Source: a virus
Virus record (IMG/VR): IMGVR_UViG_3300030061_003724
Location: 1 to 64,000 of that record
Length of the DNA: 64,000 nucleotides
Strand: one strand, 5' to 3'
A program made the translations under genes and the position numbers. Shown one piece after another: positions 1 through 6,705 of the stretch. The notes beneath the pieces were generated by a model that was not told the origin of the DNA, did no database searches, and was given only the letters and a program-made list of their open reading frames with translations. Numbering within the stretch: the first letter of the stretch is position 1; every line of letters starts with the position of its first letter.

Positions 1-43
1 CTATGTACTCATTAAGTAAATCTGATAGATTATATTTGCTCAT
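1..43 (-). CDS. Partial CDS, N-terminus only (runs off window)
   Basis: A minus-strand ATG at 43..41 opens a frame reading MSKYNLSDLLNEYI to the window edge with no stop. It begins 4 nt after the stop of the preceding gene (48..344), the tight spacing usual here. Only 14 codons are visible, so no function can be given. Confidence 0.5.
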   Translation of the reverse strand, partial: MSKYNLSDLLNEYI

Positions 44-47
44 GTTT

Positions 48-344
48 TTATTTTTTCTTACGACCTTGTCTTTTTTTACCTTTAACAGCTGAACCAACGT
101 CTCCCATTTGGTTACCTAATTCTTTAGCTGCATCAACAACGTCTTTTAATTCTTTTTTTACGTTTTTGGCTCTTCGTTTTACTTCTTTAACTCCATCTTT
201 AACATCTTCTACTGCATCTTCGATTTCGTCAGGAATAAAATCACCATCTCTATCGTTAATTTTTCCTTTCTTGTAGAAACCGAAATAATAAATTGCCGCT
301 CCTACTGCTACTAATACTACTATAAGACCTATAATTTTTAACAT
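48..344 (-). CDS. Small membrane-anchored, lysine-rich protein
   Basis: 98 aa, not recognised. Residues 1-23 form one hydrophobic membrane segment or uncleaved signal anchor. An acidic DRDGDFIPDEIED stretch at about 32-44 resembles a thrombospondin type 3-like calcium-binding loop. The rest is a charged helical region (EDVKDGVKEVKRR and following) with a very basic C-terminus ending GRKKK. Inferred topology is one membrane span with a charged coiled-coil-like tail. An ATATTTATAAT motif lies 32 nt upstream of the ATG, so it may be expressed late. Function unknown. Confidence 0.7.
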   Translation of the reverse strand: MLKIIGLIVVLVAVGAAIYYFGFYKKGKINDRDGDFIPDEIEDAVEDVKDGVKEVKRRAKNVKKELKDVVDAAKELGNQMGDVGSAVKGKKRQGRKKK

Positions 345-376
345 AATTAATTGTATTGATTAAACTTTTTTTGTTT

Positions 377-387
377 ATTATAAATAT
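377..387 (-). promoter_or_regulatory. ATATTTATAAT motif, candidate late promoter element
   Basis: The transcribed strand reads ATATTTATAATAAAC upstream of the gene starting at 344, in the 50-nt gap between two genes. The same core recurs upstream of tail and envelope genes (58214, 60582, 62215, 38900, 40882). A promoter role is inferred from position and recurrence only. Confidence 0.35.
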
Positions 388-394
388 ATAAAGG

Positions 395-769
395 TTAAGT
401 TAAGTTATATTTTTGTTTCCATTTATCAATGAATGGCTTACCAACTCCTACTTCTAATATTTCAGCTATTTCTGGTACGCCAGGTAATTTTTTAGCTGTT
501 AAAACATAATCAATATTTTTTCTAAATACTTTCATTTTTGTTTTAGCATTAGAACGATTTGATGTTTTAAATACCATTACAACAGGTGATTTACCATACA
601 TTCTTTGTTCAATTTTTGGCTTAGGATATTTAGTTGTATCATGACTTACTGTTTTCCAACACCCATTTGGGTTTTTCTTAACATCATAATAATAACTCAT
701 ATCACCAGTTTCTAAAACCCATTTAGTAGGTTTAACTGTATTTTCACTTGGCCTACCTCTATTTTCCAT
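395..769 (-). CDS. Hypothetical protein, 124 aa
   Basis: Soluble, basic protein with no signal peptide or membrane segment. It starts MENRGRPSENTVKPTKWVLE and is rich in K, Y and P, with a predicted mixed fold. The C-terminal 40 residues (KKLPGVPEIAEILEVGVGK and following) look like a small helix-turn-helix-type region, but I cannot assign a family. Its start overlaps the stop of the next upstream gene (759..914) by 11 nt, which suggests translational coupling. Function unknown. Confidence 0.65.
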   Translation of the reverse strand: MENRGRPSENTVKPTKWVLETGDMSYYYDVKKNPNGCWKTVSHDTTKYPKPKIEQRMYGKSPVVMVFKTSNRSNAKTKMKVFRKNIDYVLTAKKLPGVPEIAEILEVGVGKPFIDKWKQKYNLT

Positions 770-914
770 AATTTGCTTTATAAACTCTATTGTGTGGTAC
801 TTGCATTAGTTTACCATACATTTTTATTAAATAATTACCTCGTTCTGTTTTACCAAAACATTTTTTACGCATATGATCATCAATAATGATCCAATCACCT
901 TTTTTAATATCCAT
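759..914 (-). CDS. Small hypothetical protein, 51 aa (SH3/KOW-like)
   Basis: I use the internal ATG at 914 (MDIKKGDWIIIDDHMRKKCF) because the frame upstream overlaps the neighbouring gene and reads as unrelated sequence. The pattern GDWIII, then a basic turn, then YLIKMYGKLMQVPHNRVYK suggests a small beta-barrel of KOW/SH3 type. That is a weak inference from the hydrophobic spacing. The 3' end overlaps the next gene by 11 nt and the 5' end overlaps the stop of 904..1056. Confidence 0.55.
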   Translation of the reverse strand: MDIKKGDWIIIDDHMRKKCFGKTERGNYLIKMYGKLMQVPHNRVYKANYGK

Positions 915-1056
915 AACTATCTTTAAGTTGAGACATTCTAGCTGGAATAACAATATTAAAATTACATTGTGTACAGCACCTACCTTTTGATACTACTGGT
1001 TCTGGGTTATGCCCAAACATATCAGTTACTGGTGCTCCACAAATACAGCAATCCAT
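904..1056 (-). CDS. Small cysteine-rich zinc-binding protein
   Basis: 50 aa starting MDCCICGAPVTDMFGHNPEPV. The pattern CCIC, a HNPEPV turn, GRCCTQCN and a VIPARM segment gives two cysteine pairs likely to bind one zinc. Small CxxC...CCxxCN proteins with a similar NP-P turn are common unknowns in T4-like marine phages. The ATG at 1056 follows 5 nt after the preceding stop. An in-frame ATG at 1080 adds MSHSHSKY and cannot be excluded. No enzymatic motif is seen. Function unknown. Confidence 0.6.
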   Translation of the reverse strand: MDCCICGAPVTDMFGHNPEPVVSKGRCCTQCNFNIVIPARMSQLKDSYGY

Positions 1057-1060
1057 ATAT

Positions 1061-1297
1061 TTAGAATGGGAGTGGCTCATCTTTATCTTTTTTAATTGGT
1101 TTTGAAATGTCATCCAGTTTTCTATTACCCATAGTACCAAATGGTTGCTCAACAATATCTGTTACTTCAGAATCTTGAACATTCATTATAGCATTAATTG
1201 AATCATTAACTGCATGTGATTTTTTTCTAGCCATATAATCATTTTCTGCATAAACATATGCTTCAAATGTAACTACGTATCTATTATCTTTTGCCAT
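1061..1297 (-). CDS. Hypothetical protein, 78 aa
   Basis: Short soluble protein beginning MAKDNRYVVTFEAYVYAEND. It has an N-terminal beta-strand pair, a helix (MARKKSHAVNDSINAIMN), a strand (VTDIVEQPFG) and a charged tail ending DEPLPF. The layout resembles small beta-alpha-beta phage proteins of unknown role. The acidic DEPLPF end is reminiscent of protein-interaction tails such as that of SSB, but too short to read much into. It overlaps the SWIM-domain gene upstream by 14 nt. Confidence 0.6.
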   Translation of the reverse strand: MAKDNRYVVTFEAYVYAENDYMARKKSHAVNDSINAIMNVQDSEVTDIVEQPFGTMGNRKLDDISKPIKKDKDEPLPF

Positions 1298-1736
1298 TTT
1301 CTATTTCGCTTTTAAGTTTAATAATATGTTTACACATTCTATCCTTTGCTCTCCATGTACCTGGACAATTACAAGTATAATTACCTGAATCAGGATAGAA
1401 TCTCGTTTTATAAATAACATCACCTTTTGAACTAGGTGTTTCTACTACTATAGTTTCTGATTTTTTCTTTGGTTTAGGTTTAATCCATTCAATATCATTT
1501 ATAGTAGTACCTTTAACTACTTCCTTCCATAATGGCATTAAATATGTTTTACCATTCAATTCTAATATAGTAGGAGGCATAACAGGATGCTCATACTCAT
1601 ATTTGTATCTTCTTACTGCTACAAATGAACCAAAACCATTTGGGTTAAAACTAAATGCTTCACCATCTGGTCTATGAAATATCCTACTTCTAGGATTTCC
1701 GTATTTATTTAAATTTGTGAAATGCCAAAGTGCCAT
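1284..1736 (-). CDS. SWIM-type zinc-finger protein
   Basis: 150 aa. The C-terminal part contains CNCPGTWRAKDRMCKHI with C122, C124, C135 and H137, which fits the SWIM consensus CxC-xn-CxH. SWIM fingers bind DNA or protein and occur in SWI2/SNF2 ATPases, MuDR transposases and many phage proteins. The first 90 residues (about 1-60 rich in aromatic residues and strands, then a basic PKPKKKSE linker) match no family I know. A DNA- or protein-binding accessory role is inferred. The gene starts 2 nt after the stop of the 40-codon gene upstream. Confidence 0.65.
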   Translation of the reverse strand: MALWHFTNLNKYGNPRSRIFHRPDGEAFSFNPNGFGSFVAVRRYKYEYEHPVMPPTILELNGKTYLMPLWKEVVKGTTINDIEWIKPKPKKKSETIVVETPSSKGDVIYKTRFYPDSGNYTCNCPGTWRAKDRMCKHIIKLKSEIENGKR

Positions 1737-1737
1737 A

Positions 1738-1860
1738 TTATCTTGCGTTTAAAACTTCGTTATCCCAATCGAAGCTAGGCTCACAATATTGTTTATATTC
1801 TTCTGGTGTAACCCATTTTTCTATTTCATTACACCAAACCATACCATCTATTACTTTCAT
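1738..1860 (-). CDS. Small hypothetical protein, 40 aa
   Basis: ATG at 1860, TAA at 1740..1738. The product starts MKVIDGMVWCNEIEKWVTPE and ends DWDNEVLNAR; it is acidic and Trp-rich. It fills the gap between promoter 1884..1914 and the SWIM gene exactly and ends 2 nt before the next ATG, which supports it as real. It is the first gene after that promoter. No function can be inferred. Confidence 0.6.
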   Translation of the reverse strand: MKVIDGMVWCNEIEKWVTPEEYKQYCEPSFDWDNEVLNAR

Positions 1861-1883
1861 AACCTTTATTTTTATTTACTCTG

Positions 1884-1914
1884 TAAATATACGTCCTTTC
1901 CCTCAGGTATCCAA
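1884..1914 (-). promoter_or_regulatory. Bacteroidota-type promoter, TTG-N20-TATATTTA
   Basis: On the minus strand TTG (1914..1912), 20 nt, then TATATTTA (1891..1884), followed after 23 nt by the ATG at 1860. This matches the known Bacteroidota -33/-7 architecture (TTG-N19-TAnnTTTG) except for the last base. Nearly identical units occur at 6657 and 35687, each embedded in ACGTATATTTAC and followed by AGTAAATAAAAATAA or a close variant. It overlaps the 3' end of the preceding gene. Confidence 0.7.
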
Positions 1915-2043
1915 ATTTTTATGCGGGTGTTTTTCTTTTCTTGTGTATTTTTTTCTATTTTTATACACATTAGGTCTTGTAGCAGCCATACGTTCTTGTA
2001 AGGTAACTTCTATAGTCTGTAATTTAGGCTTCGAATCTTTCAT
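1903..2043 (-). CDS. Small basic hypothetical protein, 46 aa
   Basis: ATG at 2043, TGA at 1905..1903. The sequence begins MKDSKPKLQTIEVTLQERMA and has a strongly basic tail containing NRKKYTRKEKHPHKN. Short proteins ending in an NRKK-(Y)-RKxKHK-type motif are common in phages of this kind; the role is unknown, possibly nucleic-acid binding. It overlaps the stop of the preceding gene and its 3' end carries the -33 region of promoter 1884..1914. Confidence 0.6.
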   Translation of the reverse strand: MKDSKPKLQTIEVTLQERMAATRPNVYKNRKKYTRKEKHPHKNLDT

Positions 2044-2170
2044 CGTCTTTTTTAGGTTGAAGATCAATTGATAGAGCATCACAGAATTCTTTTAATTTAC
2101 CTGCTTCATGTACTATCATAAAGTCTTCATCACTCATATTATTAAATAATTGTTTTGTACTAATTGTCAT
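2024..2170 (-). CDS. Small hypothetical protein, 48 aa
   Basis: Acidic, helical protein starting MTISTKQLFNNMSDEDFMIV and ending KKDDERFEA. I chose the ATG at 2170, giving an 11-nt overlap with the PhyH gene, typical of this genome. An ATG at 2188 would add MRNLRD and a start at 2206 six more residues. No family recognised. Conceivably a regulatory or inhibitor peptide, without evidence. Confidence 0.5.
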   Translation of the reverse strand: MTISTKQLFNNMSDEDFMIVHEAGKLKEFCDALSIDLQPKKDDERFEA

Positions 2171-2831
2171 ATCCCTTAAATTTCTCATTATAATATCCTT
2201 TATCAAAGTTACCTATCGCTTTACTTGAATAAACACAAGCATATAATGCTCTTACTCTATCTGATTTGTTTTCATTTGAAGCATGTAGTGTATTACCCTC
2301 GATTATAATTATATCACCTGCTTCAGCTGGTAATGAATCATAATCACCTGTAAGTGTATTTTTACACATTAAAGGGCCTGTTTCTTCAGGCATATTAGTT
2401 AATATACAACAGCAATTTATGGTTTTGAATTTACCATCTAATGCCCCTTGAACATCAGGTCCAAATTGATTATCAAAATGAGGATCAAAGTGAAATTGTT
2501 CTCCAGGCATTTTAACTACAACTTGATCATTAAATAAATAAGGTTCAGATTCTAAATACAATCTAGATAAAACATACATCATATCAGCTGTGTAGTATTT
2601 CCATAAATTAGGATCTAATGTACTAGCTAATTCTAACCCTTTCCAAAATGTACCTGAGCCATTATGTCTAGGTTCTCCTTCTTTATCTTGATATTTTAAT
2701 TTTAAATCAATAGATCTTTTACGTAAATCATCTAAAACAAATTTAGGTATCATGTTTTGTAAATGAATATAACCATATTGTTTAAAATTATTTAAATGAT
2801 CTTCTTGTAATGTATGAGGCCAAACGTGCAT
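2160..2831 (-). CDS. Phytanoyl-CoA dioxygenase-like (PhyH) Fe(II)/2-oxoglutarate oxygenase
   Basis: 223 aa, about the usual PhyH size. The metal triad is visible: FHFDPHFDNQ at about 113-121 (H114-x-D116 or H118-x-D120) and GNTLHASNENKSDRVRALY with H183 distal and R192 as the likely 2-oxoglutarate anchor. The family hydroxylates small molecules, lipids or side chains using Fe(II), O2 and 2-oxoglutarate; the substrate cannot be told here. There is no signal peptide. It is one of four oxygenase-like proteins in the window. It sits just after the lytic transglycosylase gene with 1 nt between. Confidence 0.8.
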   Translation of the reverse strand: MHVWPHTLQEDHLNNFKQYGYIHLQNMIPKFVLDDLRKRSIDLKLKYQDKEGEPRHNGSGTFWKGLELASTLDPNLWKYYTADMMYVLSRLYLESEPYLFNDQVVVKMPGEQFHFDPHFDNQFGPDVQGALDGKFKTINCCCILTNMPEETGPLMCKNTLTGDYDSLPAEAGDIIIIEGNTLHASNENKSDRVRALYACVYSSKAIGNFDKGYYNEKFKGYDN

Positions 2832-2832
2832 A

Positions 2833-3423
2833 TTATAAATTTAATTGATAACCACTAAACTGATTCATATAAGACGTCATAGTAGTACCATAACCATCTT
2901 TAAATTCGTATCCTTTTCTAAAGAATTTACGAACATTTCCTTGTCCTGCCAAATGAGCTGCTGCTAAAATACCTGATTCAGTAATTAATACTCCATGTAC
3001 TACTTCACCATCATATTTTTCAATAAAACGTTTTAATTTTTTCTTATTATGTTTTAATAACTCATGCATTGCATGTTCTTGTAATTCAGGATTATTTAAG
3101 AATTCTTCTTTAGTTGTTTTAATTCCTAACCCTTTAAGAGTTGATTTACCAAATTGGTATTTACCCATGTAACCATAGCTATTAACAATATCATATCTAC
3201 CACTTGATTCTCTATGTCCAATAGCATCTAAAAATTGTTGATGTGATGTTGGTTTAATCTCAAATTCAGGTGTCTCTAAATGATCAATATCTAGAGGCAT
3301 CATAGTTTTAATTGGTAATGTAATAACATGGCTTATAGGCATTATTGATCTTTTGTATTCCTTAAAAGCAGATAAAAATAATACTGCTAAACAGCATACA
3401 AATAAGTTTCGTAATGTATTCAT
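2833..3423 (-). CDS. Lytic transglycosylase-like muramidase with signal sequence
   Basis: 196 aa. A hydrophobic N-terminus (about 5-20, LFVCCLAVLFLSAF) acts as signal or anchor. The catalytic core reads LDAIGHRESSGRYDIVNSYG then MGKYQFG, with E72 in the ESSG motif as the presumed catalytic glutamate of the SLT/lysozyme-like superfamily, and a GILAAAHLAGQGNV helix typical of these folds. Predicted role: cleave the glycan strands of peptidoglycan during lysis or entry. A second cell-wall candidate lies at 36898..37371. Confidence 0.75.
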   Translation of the reverse strand: MNTLRNLFVCCLAVLFLSAFKEYKRSIMPISHVITLPIKTMMPLDIDHLETPEFEIKPTSHQQFLDAIGHRESSGRYDIVNSYGYMGKYQFGKSTLKGLGIKTTKEEFLNNPELQEHAMHELLKHNKKKLKRFIEKYDGEVVHGVLITESGILAAAHLAGQGNVRKFFRKGYEFKDGYGTTMTSYMNQFSGYQLNL

Positions 3424-3424
3424 A

Positions 3425-3595
3425 TTAAAAGTTTTTTAGAAAATCACCCTTTATCTGTTTAGATTTTAATTGTTGGGCTTTTTCATCATTTTTAAGCATT
3501 TTATCAGTTAATTTTTCTACGTGTTTACTTTTTTGTTTATCGTAATCACGAGTTATCTTATGATGTTTCTTGTTTAATGATTTTATTTTTCTCAT
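3425..3595 (-). CDS. Small lysine-rich coiled-coil protein, 56 aa
   Basis: ATG at 3595 overlaps the stop of the HNH gene by 4 nt; TAA at 3427..3425. It begins MRKIKSLNKKHHKITRDYDK and is almost wholly charged and helical with many lysines. It ends 1 nt before the start of the lytic transglycosylase gene. The exact fit between neighbours supports it as real. Function unknown; nucleic-acid binding is possible from charge alone. Confidence 0.6.
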   Translation of the reverse strand: MRKIKSLNKKHHKITRDYDKQKSKHVEKLTDKMLKNDEKAQQLKSKQIKGDFLKNF

Positions 3596-4209
3596 ATTCT
3601 GGAAATATATTGGTTTACGTCATCCTCATCATCGTCTAATCCTAATTCTTTCAAACGTTGTAAATGATAATCATCTACTTCCCATTCTATTTTTTCTGTA
3701 GTTTTATATTGTTCTTGTTTTGATTCAATTTGTTTAACGTCTTGTTTATTAAATACGTCTCCAACTTGTAAAAAATAATGATTATAACACAGTAGCTCTA
3801 TATTGTCTAAACTGTAGTTGTTACTGTTATTGTCTTTAAAATGCAGTAATAACGGCGATTTATAGTCAAGTACTCGCCTTTCTTTAAAACCACACACAGT
3901 ACACTCGTCTAATAAATATCCCTGTTCTATAAGAGCATACTTAAGTTTTGCAGGATCAAATGAAGAAGCAGCTATTCTACCTTCAATTATTTCCATCATG
4001 TGAGGCATCTTTTTAGGACCATTTAAAAATTTAGGGATGCCTTTACCAGCTTGGTTCTTATGTTGCTCAAATAAGTTATACATTTTAGCGTATTTCTTAT
4101 AATGCTGGTATGAAACATGAAGGTACCTTGCCGCAGCCATATTAGATAATGTTTTGGCTTGAGCTGCAACTATTTGTTCCTTACTTAAGAATTTCTTCTT
4201 ATTTGCCAT
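3592..4209 (-). CDS. HNH-like endonuclease with N-terminal helix-turn-helix
   Basis: 205 aa. Residues about 10-45 (QIVAAQAKTLSNMAAARYL, then VSYQHYKKYAKMY) look like a helix-turn-helix. The central part carries a zinc-HNH pattern: C103-x2-C106, LLLHFKDNNSNN with H123, the NIELLCYNHY segment with C141 and H144. This matches the treble-clef His-Me nuclease fold, although the third HNH histidine/asparagine is not obvious, so activity is uncertain. The acidic C-terminus (LGLDDDEDDV) is unusual. Such genes are often homing or packaging-associated nucleases; here it is embedded in a run of conserved-looking small genes. Confidence 0.65.
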   Translation of the reverse strand: MANKKKFLSKEQIVAAQAKTLSNMAAARYLHVSYQHYKKYAKMYNLFEQHKNQAGKGIPKFLNGPKKMPHMMEIIEGRIAASSFDPAKLKYALIEQGYLLDECTVCGFKERRVLDYKSPLLLHFKDNNSNNYSLDNIELLCYNHYFLQVGDVFNKQDVKQIESKQEQYKTTEKIEWEVDDYHLQRLKELGLDDDEDDVNQYISRI

Positions 4210-4528
4210 TCTCGTCTTTAATTGTAAGAGGCCCTATTAAATTTCTCTCCTCTTTATCCATATTTAGCATTTCTGCCTTATTTGTTTTAGGGAGATCCTT
4301 TAACGCTTTTTCATTACGCTGATATGCTTCAAATTGTTTATCATCCATAATGACAGTTTCAATCCAAGTGTGATCACCTTCACCCATCATAACAGGGATC
4401 CCGTGTTTTTTACCTTGACCCTTACCATTTTCAGAGCAAGTAACACAAAAATCATAACCATACTGAGTTAACCTTAATTCAGGCATTGGTTCACCACATG
4501 ATGAACAGGGTATCATTTTGTATTTCAT
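4199..4528 (-). CDS. DksA/TraR-like C4 zinc-finger protein
   Basis: 109 aa from the ATG at 4528 (MKYKMIPCSSCGEPM). The upstream frame to 4555 seems non-coding because it runs into a putative regulatory site. The motif CSSCGEPMPELRL...YGYDFCVTCSE is a CxxC-x17-CxxC zinc ribbon as in TraR/DksA proteins, where it helps bind RNA polymerase. The rest (MDDKQFEAYQRN and following) is helical. A transcription-modulating role is possible but the coiled-coil DksA arm is absent. It overlaps the HNH gene by 11 nt. Confidence 0.6.
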   Translation of the reverse strand: MKYKMIPCSSCGEPMPELRLTQYGYDFCVTCSENGKGQGKKHGIPVMMGEGDHTWIETVIMDDKQFEAYQRNEKALKDLPKTNKAEMLNMDKEERNLIGPLTIKDENGK

Positions 4529-4553
4529 AGTTGATTTTTTAATAGTCTGTAGC

Positions 4554-4561
4554 ATAAATAT
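4554..4561 (-). promoter_or_regulatory. ATATTTAT motif upstream of zinc-finger gene
   Basis: The transcribed strand reads CATATTTATGCTACAGAC 25 nt upstream of the ATG at 4528. The core matches the motif upstream of tail and envelope genes. A single weak example on its own; function inferred only. Confidence 0.25.
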
Positions 4562-4566
4562 GTAAT

Positions 4567-5139
4567 TTAGTTTAAAATTTGATATTTTTTTAATAATTTT
4601 GTATTATTAGACATTTTTTTGGATCTAAGTTTATATGTTCCATCATCTAATAAGTTACGTTTTGTTTTAATAAATGTTTTATCTTCATCATAATCTGCAT
4701 ACCATCTGAATGATAGTGTTCTACCTTCACCATAAAAATCTCCTTCACTAAAAAACACATCATGTGGAATACAAAACCTATGAAAATTTACTTTATCAAA
4801 AATAATAAATTCATCAGTTTTACCTCTCTTATCCTCAAGCCCACCTATTTTCATATAACAAGTACGATGTTTTTGAGTTGATTTAGTGGTAACTTTTGTA
4901 GAGGTGGTTTTAATTTCACCTTTTTTACCATTTCTTTTAACATCATGGCCATGTGTATTTTGATTTGTTGATTCATTTACACCATCACCTTCATTCTGCT
5001 CAATAATTTTTTCAATCCATCTACCTGCAACATCACCCATATTATATAGTGATAAAGCATTATCTCGATTTGATAGCCAAGCTAAAAATGCTTCTGGGCC
5101 TATTAGTTCTTTTATTTTAGGGTTTATTTTTATTTTCAT
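4567..5139 (-). CDS. PD-(D/E)XK-type nuclease-like protein
   Basis: 190 aa from the ATG at 5139 (MKIKINPKIKELIGPEAF), giving a 1-nt gap to the ligase. The centre reads AGRWIEKIIEQNEG, then GHDVKRNGKKGEIKTTSTK: an upstream glutamate, an Asp, and E-x-K spaced as in restriction-endonuclease-like PD-(D/E)XK active sites. This is a motif-level call. The family cuts DNA in restriction, repair or packaging. Its place directly downstream of ligase suggests DNA metabolism. No methyltransferase partner is visible beside it. Confidence 0.5.
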   Translation of the reverse strand: MKIKINPKIKELIGPEAFLAWLSNRDNALSLYNMGDVAGRWIEKIIEQNEGDGVNESTNQNTHGHDVKRNGKKGEIKTTSTKVTTKSTQKHRTCYMKIGGLEDKRGKTDEFIIFDKVNFHRFCIPHDVFFSEGDFYGEGRTLSFRWYADYDEDKTFIKTKRNLLDDGTYKLRSKKMSNNTKLLKKYQILN

Positions 5140-5140
5140 A

Positions 5141-6412
5141 TTATAATTCTCTTTTTTCTCCATGTACAATTTTTACTGTAGGAAATCTTAAACTAATCCC
5201 ACCTTTATCGTTTTTAGTTTCTTCGAAATACTGAACTGTAATTGTTTTACCTACAATTGAACCATCCATATACTGTAAACGTTGATCTTGAGTCCAACCA
5301 CTACCAACCTTTACTTTATGTCCTTTATGTTCAATCCATACTTGTGATAACATTTGAACTGTTTCTGATCTACCATCAACTACTATTTCGTGATCATCAA
5401 TATCAAAATCAATCACTTCATATTCAGCATCATAGAATTTTTTTACTTTAAGTAAGTTTTTAGTACGCTTACCTTCATAACTAACATCTTTACGTAACAT
5501 AAATCCTTCCCATTTATTATCAGTTGCTATTTGACCCCATTTATCAAAGTGTCTACCATCTGTAATAATAAATTGATCTGTATAACGTAAAATATCGCCT
5601 TTAATGAATCTACCTGTTAGAAACCCTCTTAATGCTCTTAATCTTTCACTTAATATAGGACCACCTTCTTGATTATCGAAATTAGGTTTATGAATCATAT
5701 CGAATATCATATAAGCAGGATTTTCAATTTGGTGATCTTTACGTCTTAATTGTTTCATTACACCTTGAAAATCTTCATTTCCATTTTCATCAATTAAACA
5801 AATCTCACCATCAAATACAGTATTAATAATACCTGTTGCTTCAATAGCTTCTTTTACTTTATTTAATGTAGTTAATTCTTTACCCATTCTAGAATAAAGC
5901 GTACATTCACCTTCGTAGTTAACGACAGCTAAACATCTAACACCATCTAATTTTCTTGAAGCATACCAATTATCATTTTGCCAATCACATTTACCATCAT
6001 ATTCTTTAGCTAATGCAACTGAAAATGTTGGTATTAAATTAGGAACTGCTTTATTAATTACTTTATCTCCAGCTCTAATTTTTAGATCTTTATCAATGAT
6101 ATTATATACTAATTCAACTTCACTATCACTTAAACCTTCAGTAAAAGCGTTTATATGAGCAATAGCTGTATGACCTGTTACAGTACGCTTACTTAAAGCA
6201 TCTAATAAATAAAACAAATCGAAATATCCAGTATTTGAAATATCTGGGTTTTTCTTAATTGTTTTACTTGTAACGTAATATTGTTTAAAAGGATTGTATG
6301 TATATTCTAAAACTTTATGAATATACCTACTTGATTCTTTAATAATTTGGACTTTATCCGTGCTACTACTTGTAGCACGCATTTTGTCAATAAACTCTTG
6401 TAGTTCTTGCAT
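5141..6412 (-). CDS. ATP-dependent DNA ligase (T4 gp30-like)
   Basis: 423 aa, close to T4 gp30 (487). An N-terminal helical domain (about 1-120) precedes the nucleotidyltransferase domain with the adenylation motif YASRKLDGVRC, K154 being the nucleophile. Further ligase motifs follow: TVFDGEICLID, MIFDMI, WEGFMLRK and the basic NLLKVKKF motif V, then an OB-fold region. It seals 3'-OH/5'-phosphate nicks during phage replication and recombination. It ends 1 nt before the nuclease-like gene. Confidence 0.93.
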   Translation of the reverse strand: MQELQEFIDKMRATSSSTDKVQIIKESSRYIHKVLEYTYNPFKQYYVTSKTIKKNPDISNTGYFDLFYLLDALSKRTVTGHTAIAHINAFTEGLSDSEVELVYNIIDKDLKIRAGDKVINKAVPNLIPTFSVALAKEYDGKCDWQNDNWYASRKLDGVRCLAVVNYEGECTLYSRMGKELTTLNKVKEAIEATGIINTVFDGEICLIDENGNEDFQGVMKQLRRKDHQIENPAYMIFDMIHKPNFDNQEGGPILSERLRALRGFLTGRFIKGDILRYTDQFIITDGRHFDKWGQIATDNKWEGFMLRKDVSYEGKRTKNLLKVKKFYDAEYEVIDFDIDDHEIVVDGRSETVQMLSQVWIEHKGHKVKVGSGWTQDQRLQYMDGSIVGKTITVQYFEETKNDKGGISLRFPTVKIVHGEKREL

Positions 6413-6433
6413 AACCTTAATTTAATTTAATTT

Positions 6434-6631
6434 TTATCTCCCGTTTGCTCTCATTGCAAATTGGCGACCACGTTTATTTCTATTGCCAGTTTTTATATTA
6501 GTAAAATCTTCAATAGTAATTTCTTTTAATGTTTTTATTTGATTTGGATAAAATTTTAGTGCTTGTAATGGTGTATCAAATAATTTACTACCATTATAGC
6601 CATTTTTAAGTATTGCTTGAAATTTTCGCAT
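6434..6631 (-). CDS. Small basic hypothetical protein, 65 aa
   Basis: Starts MRKFQAILKNGYNGSKLF and ends in a basic NRNKRGRQFAMRANGR tail. The spacing of hydrophobics suggests one beta-alpha unit. It is the first gene after promoter 6657..6686 and precedes the ligase by 21 nt, so it probably leads the ligase transcript. Function unknown. Confidence 0.6.
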   Translation of the reverse strand: MRKFQAILKNGYNGSKLFDTPLQALKFYPNQIKTLKEITIEDFTNIKTGNRNKRGRQFAMRANGR

Positions 6632-6656
6632 ATGTAATTTATTTTTATTTACTTTG

Positions 6657-6686
6657 TAAATATACGTAAAATCTCTGCAAAATCAA
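6657..6686 (-). promoter_or_regulatory. Bacteroidota-type promoter, TTG-N19-TATATTTA
   Basis: Minus strand TTG (6686..6684), 19 nt, TATATTTA (6664..6657), then 25 nt to the ATG at 6631. The spacer is the classic 19 nt of the Bacteroidota consensus. It sits in the 74-nt gap after the sugar-dehydrogenase gene and would drive 6434..6631 and the ligase. Confidence 0.72.
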
Positions 6687-6705
6687 AATTTTTTCGCGGG
6701 AGTCT

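Noticed and set aside
1730-2071. Plus-strand open frames such as the one at 1730..2071
   Set aside because: They lie antisense to well-supported minus-strand genes and the promoters; composition (Phe/Ile/Ser-rich) is that of an antisense shadow. No plus-strand gene is supported anywhere.
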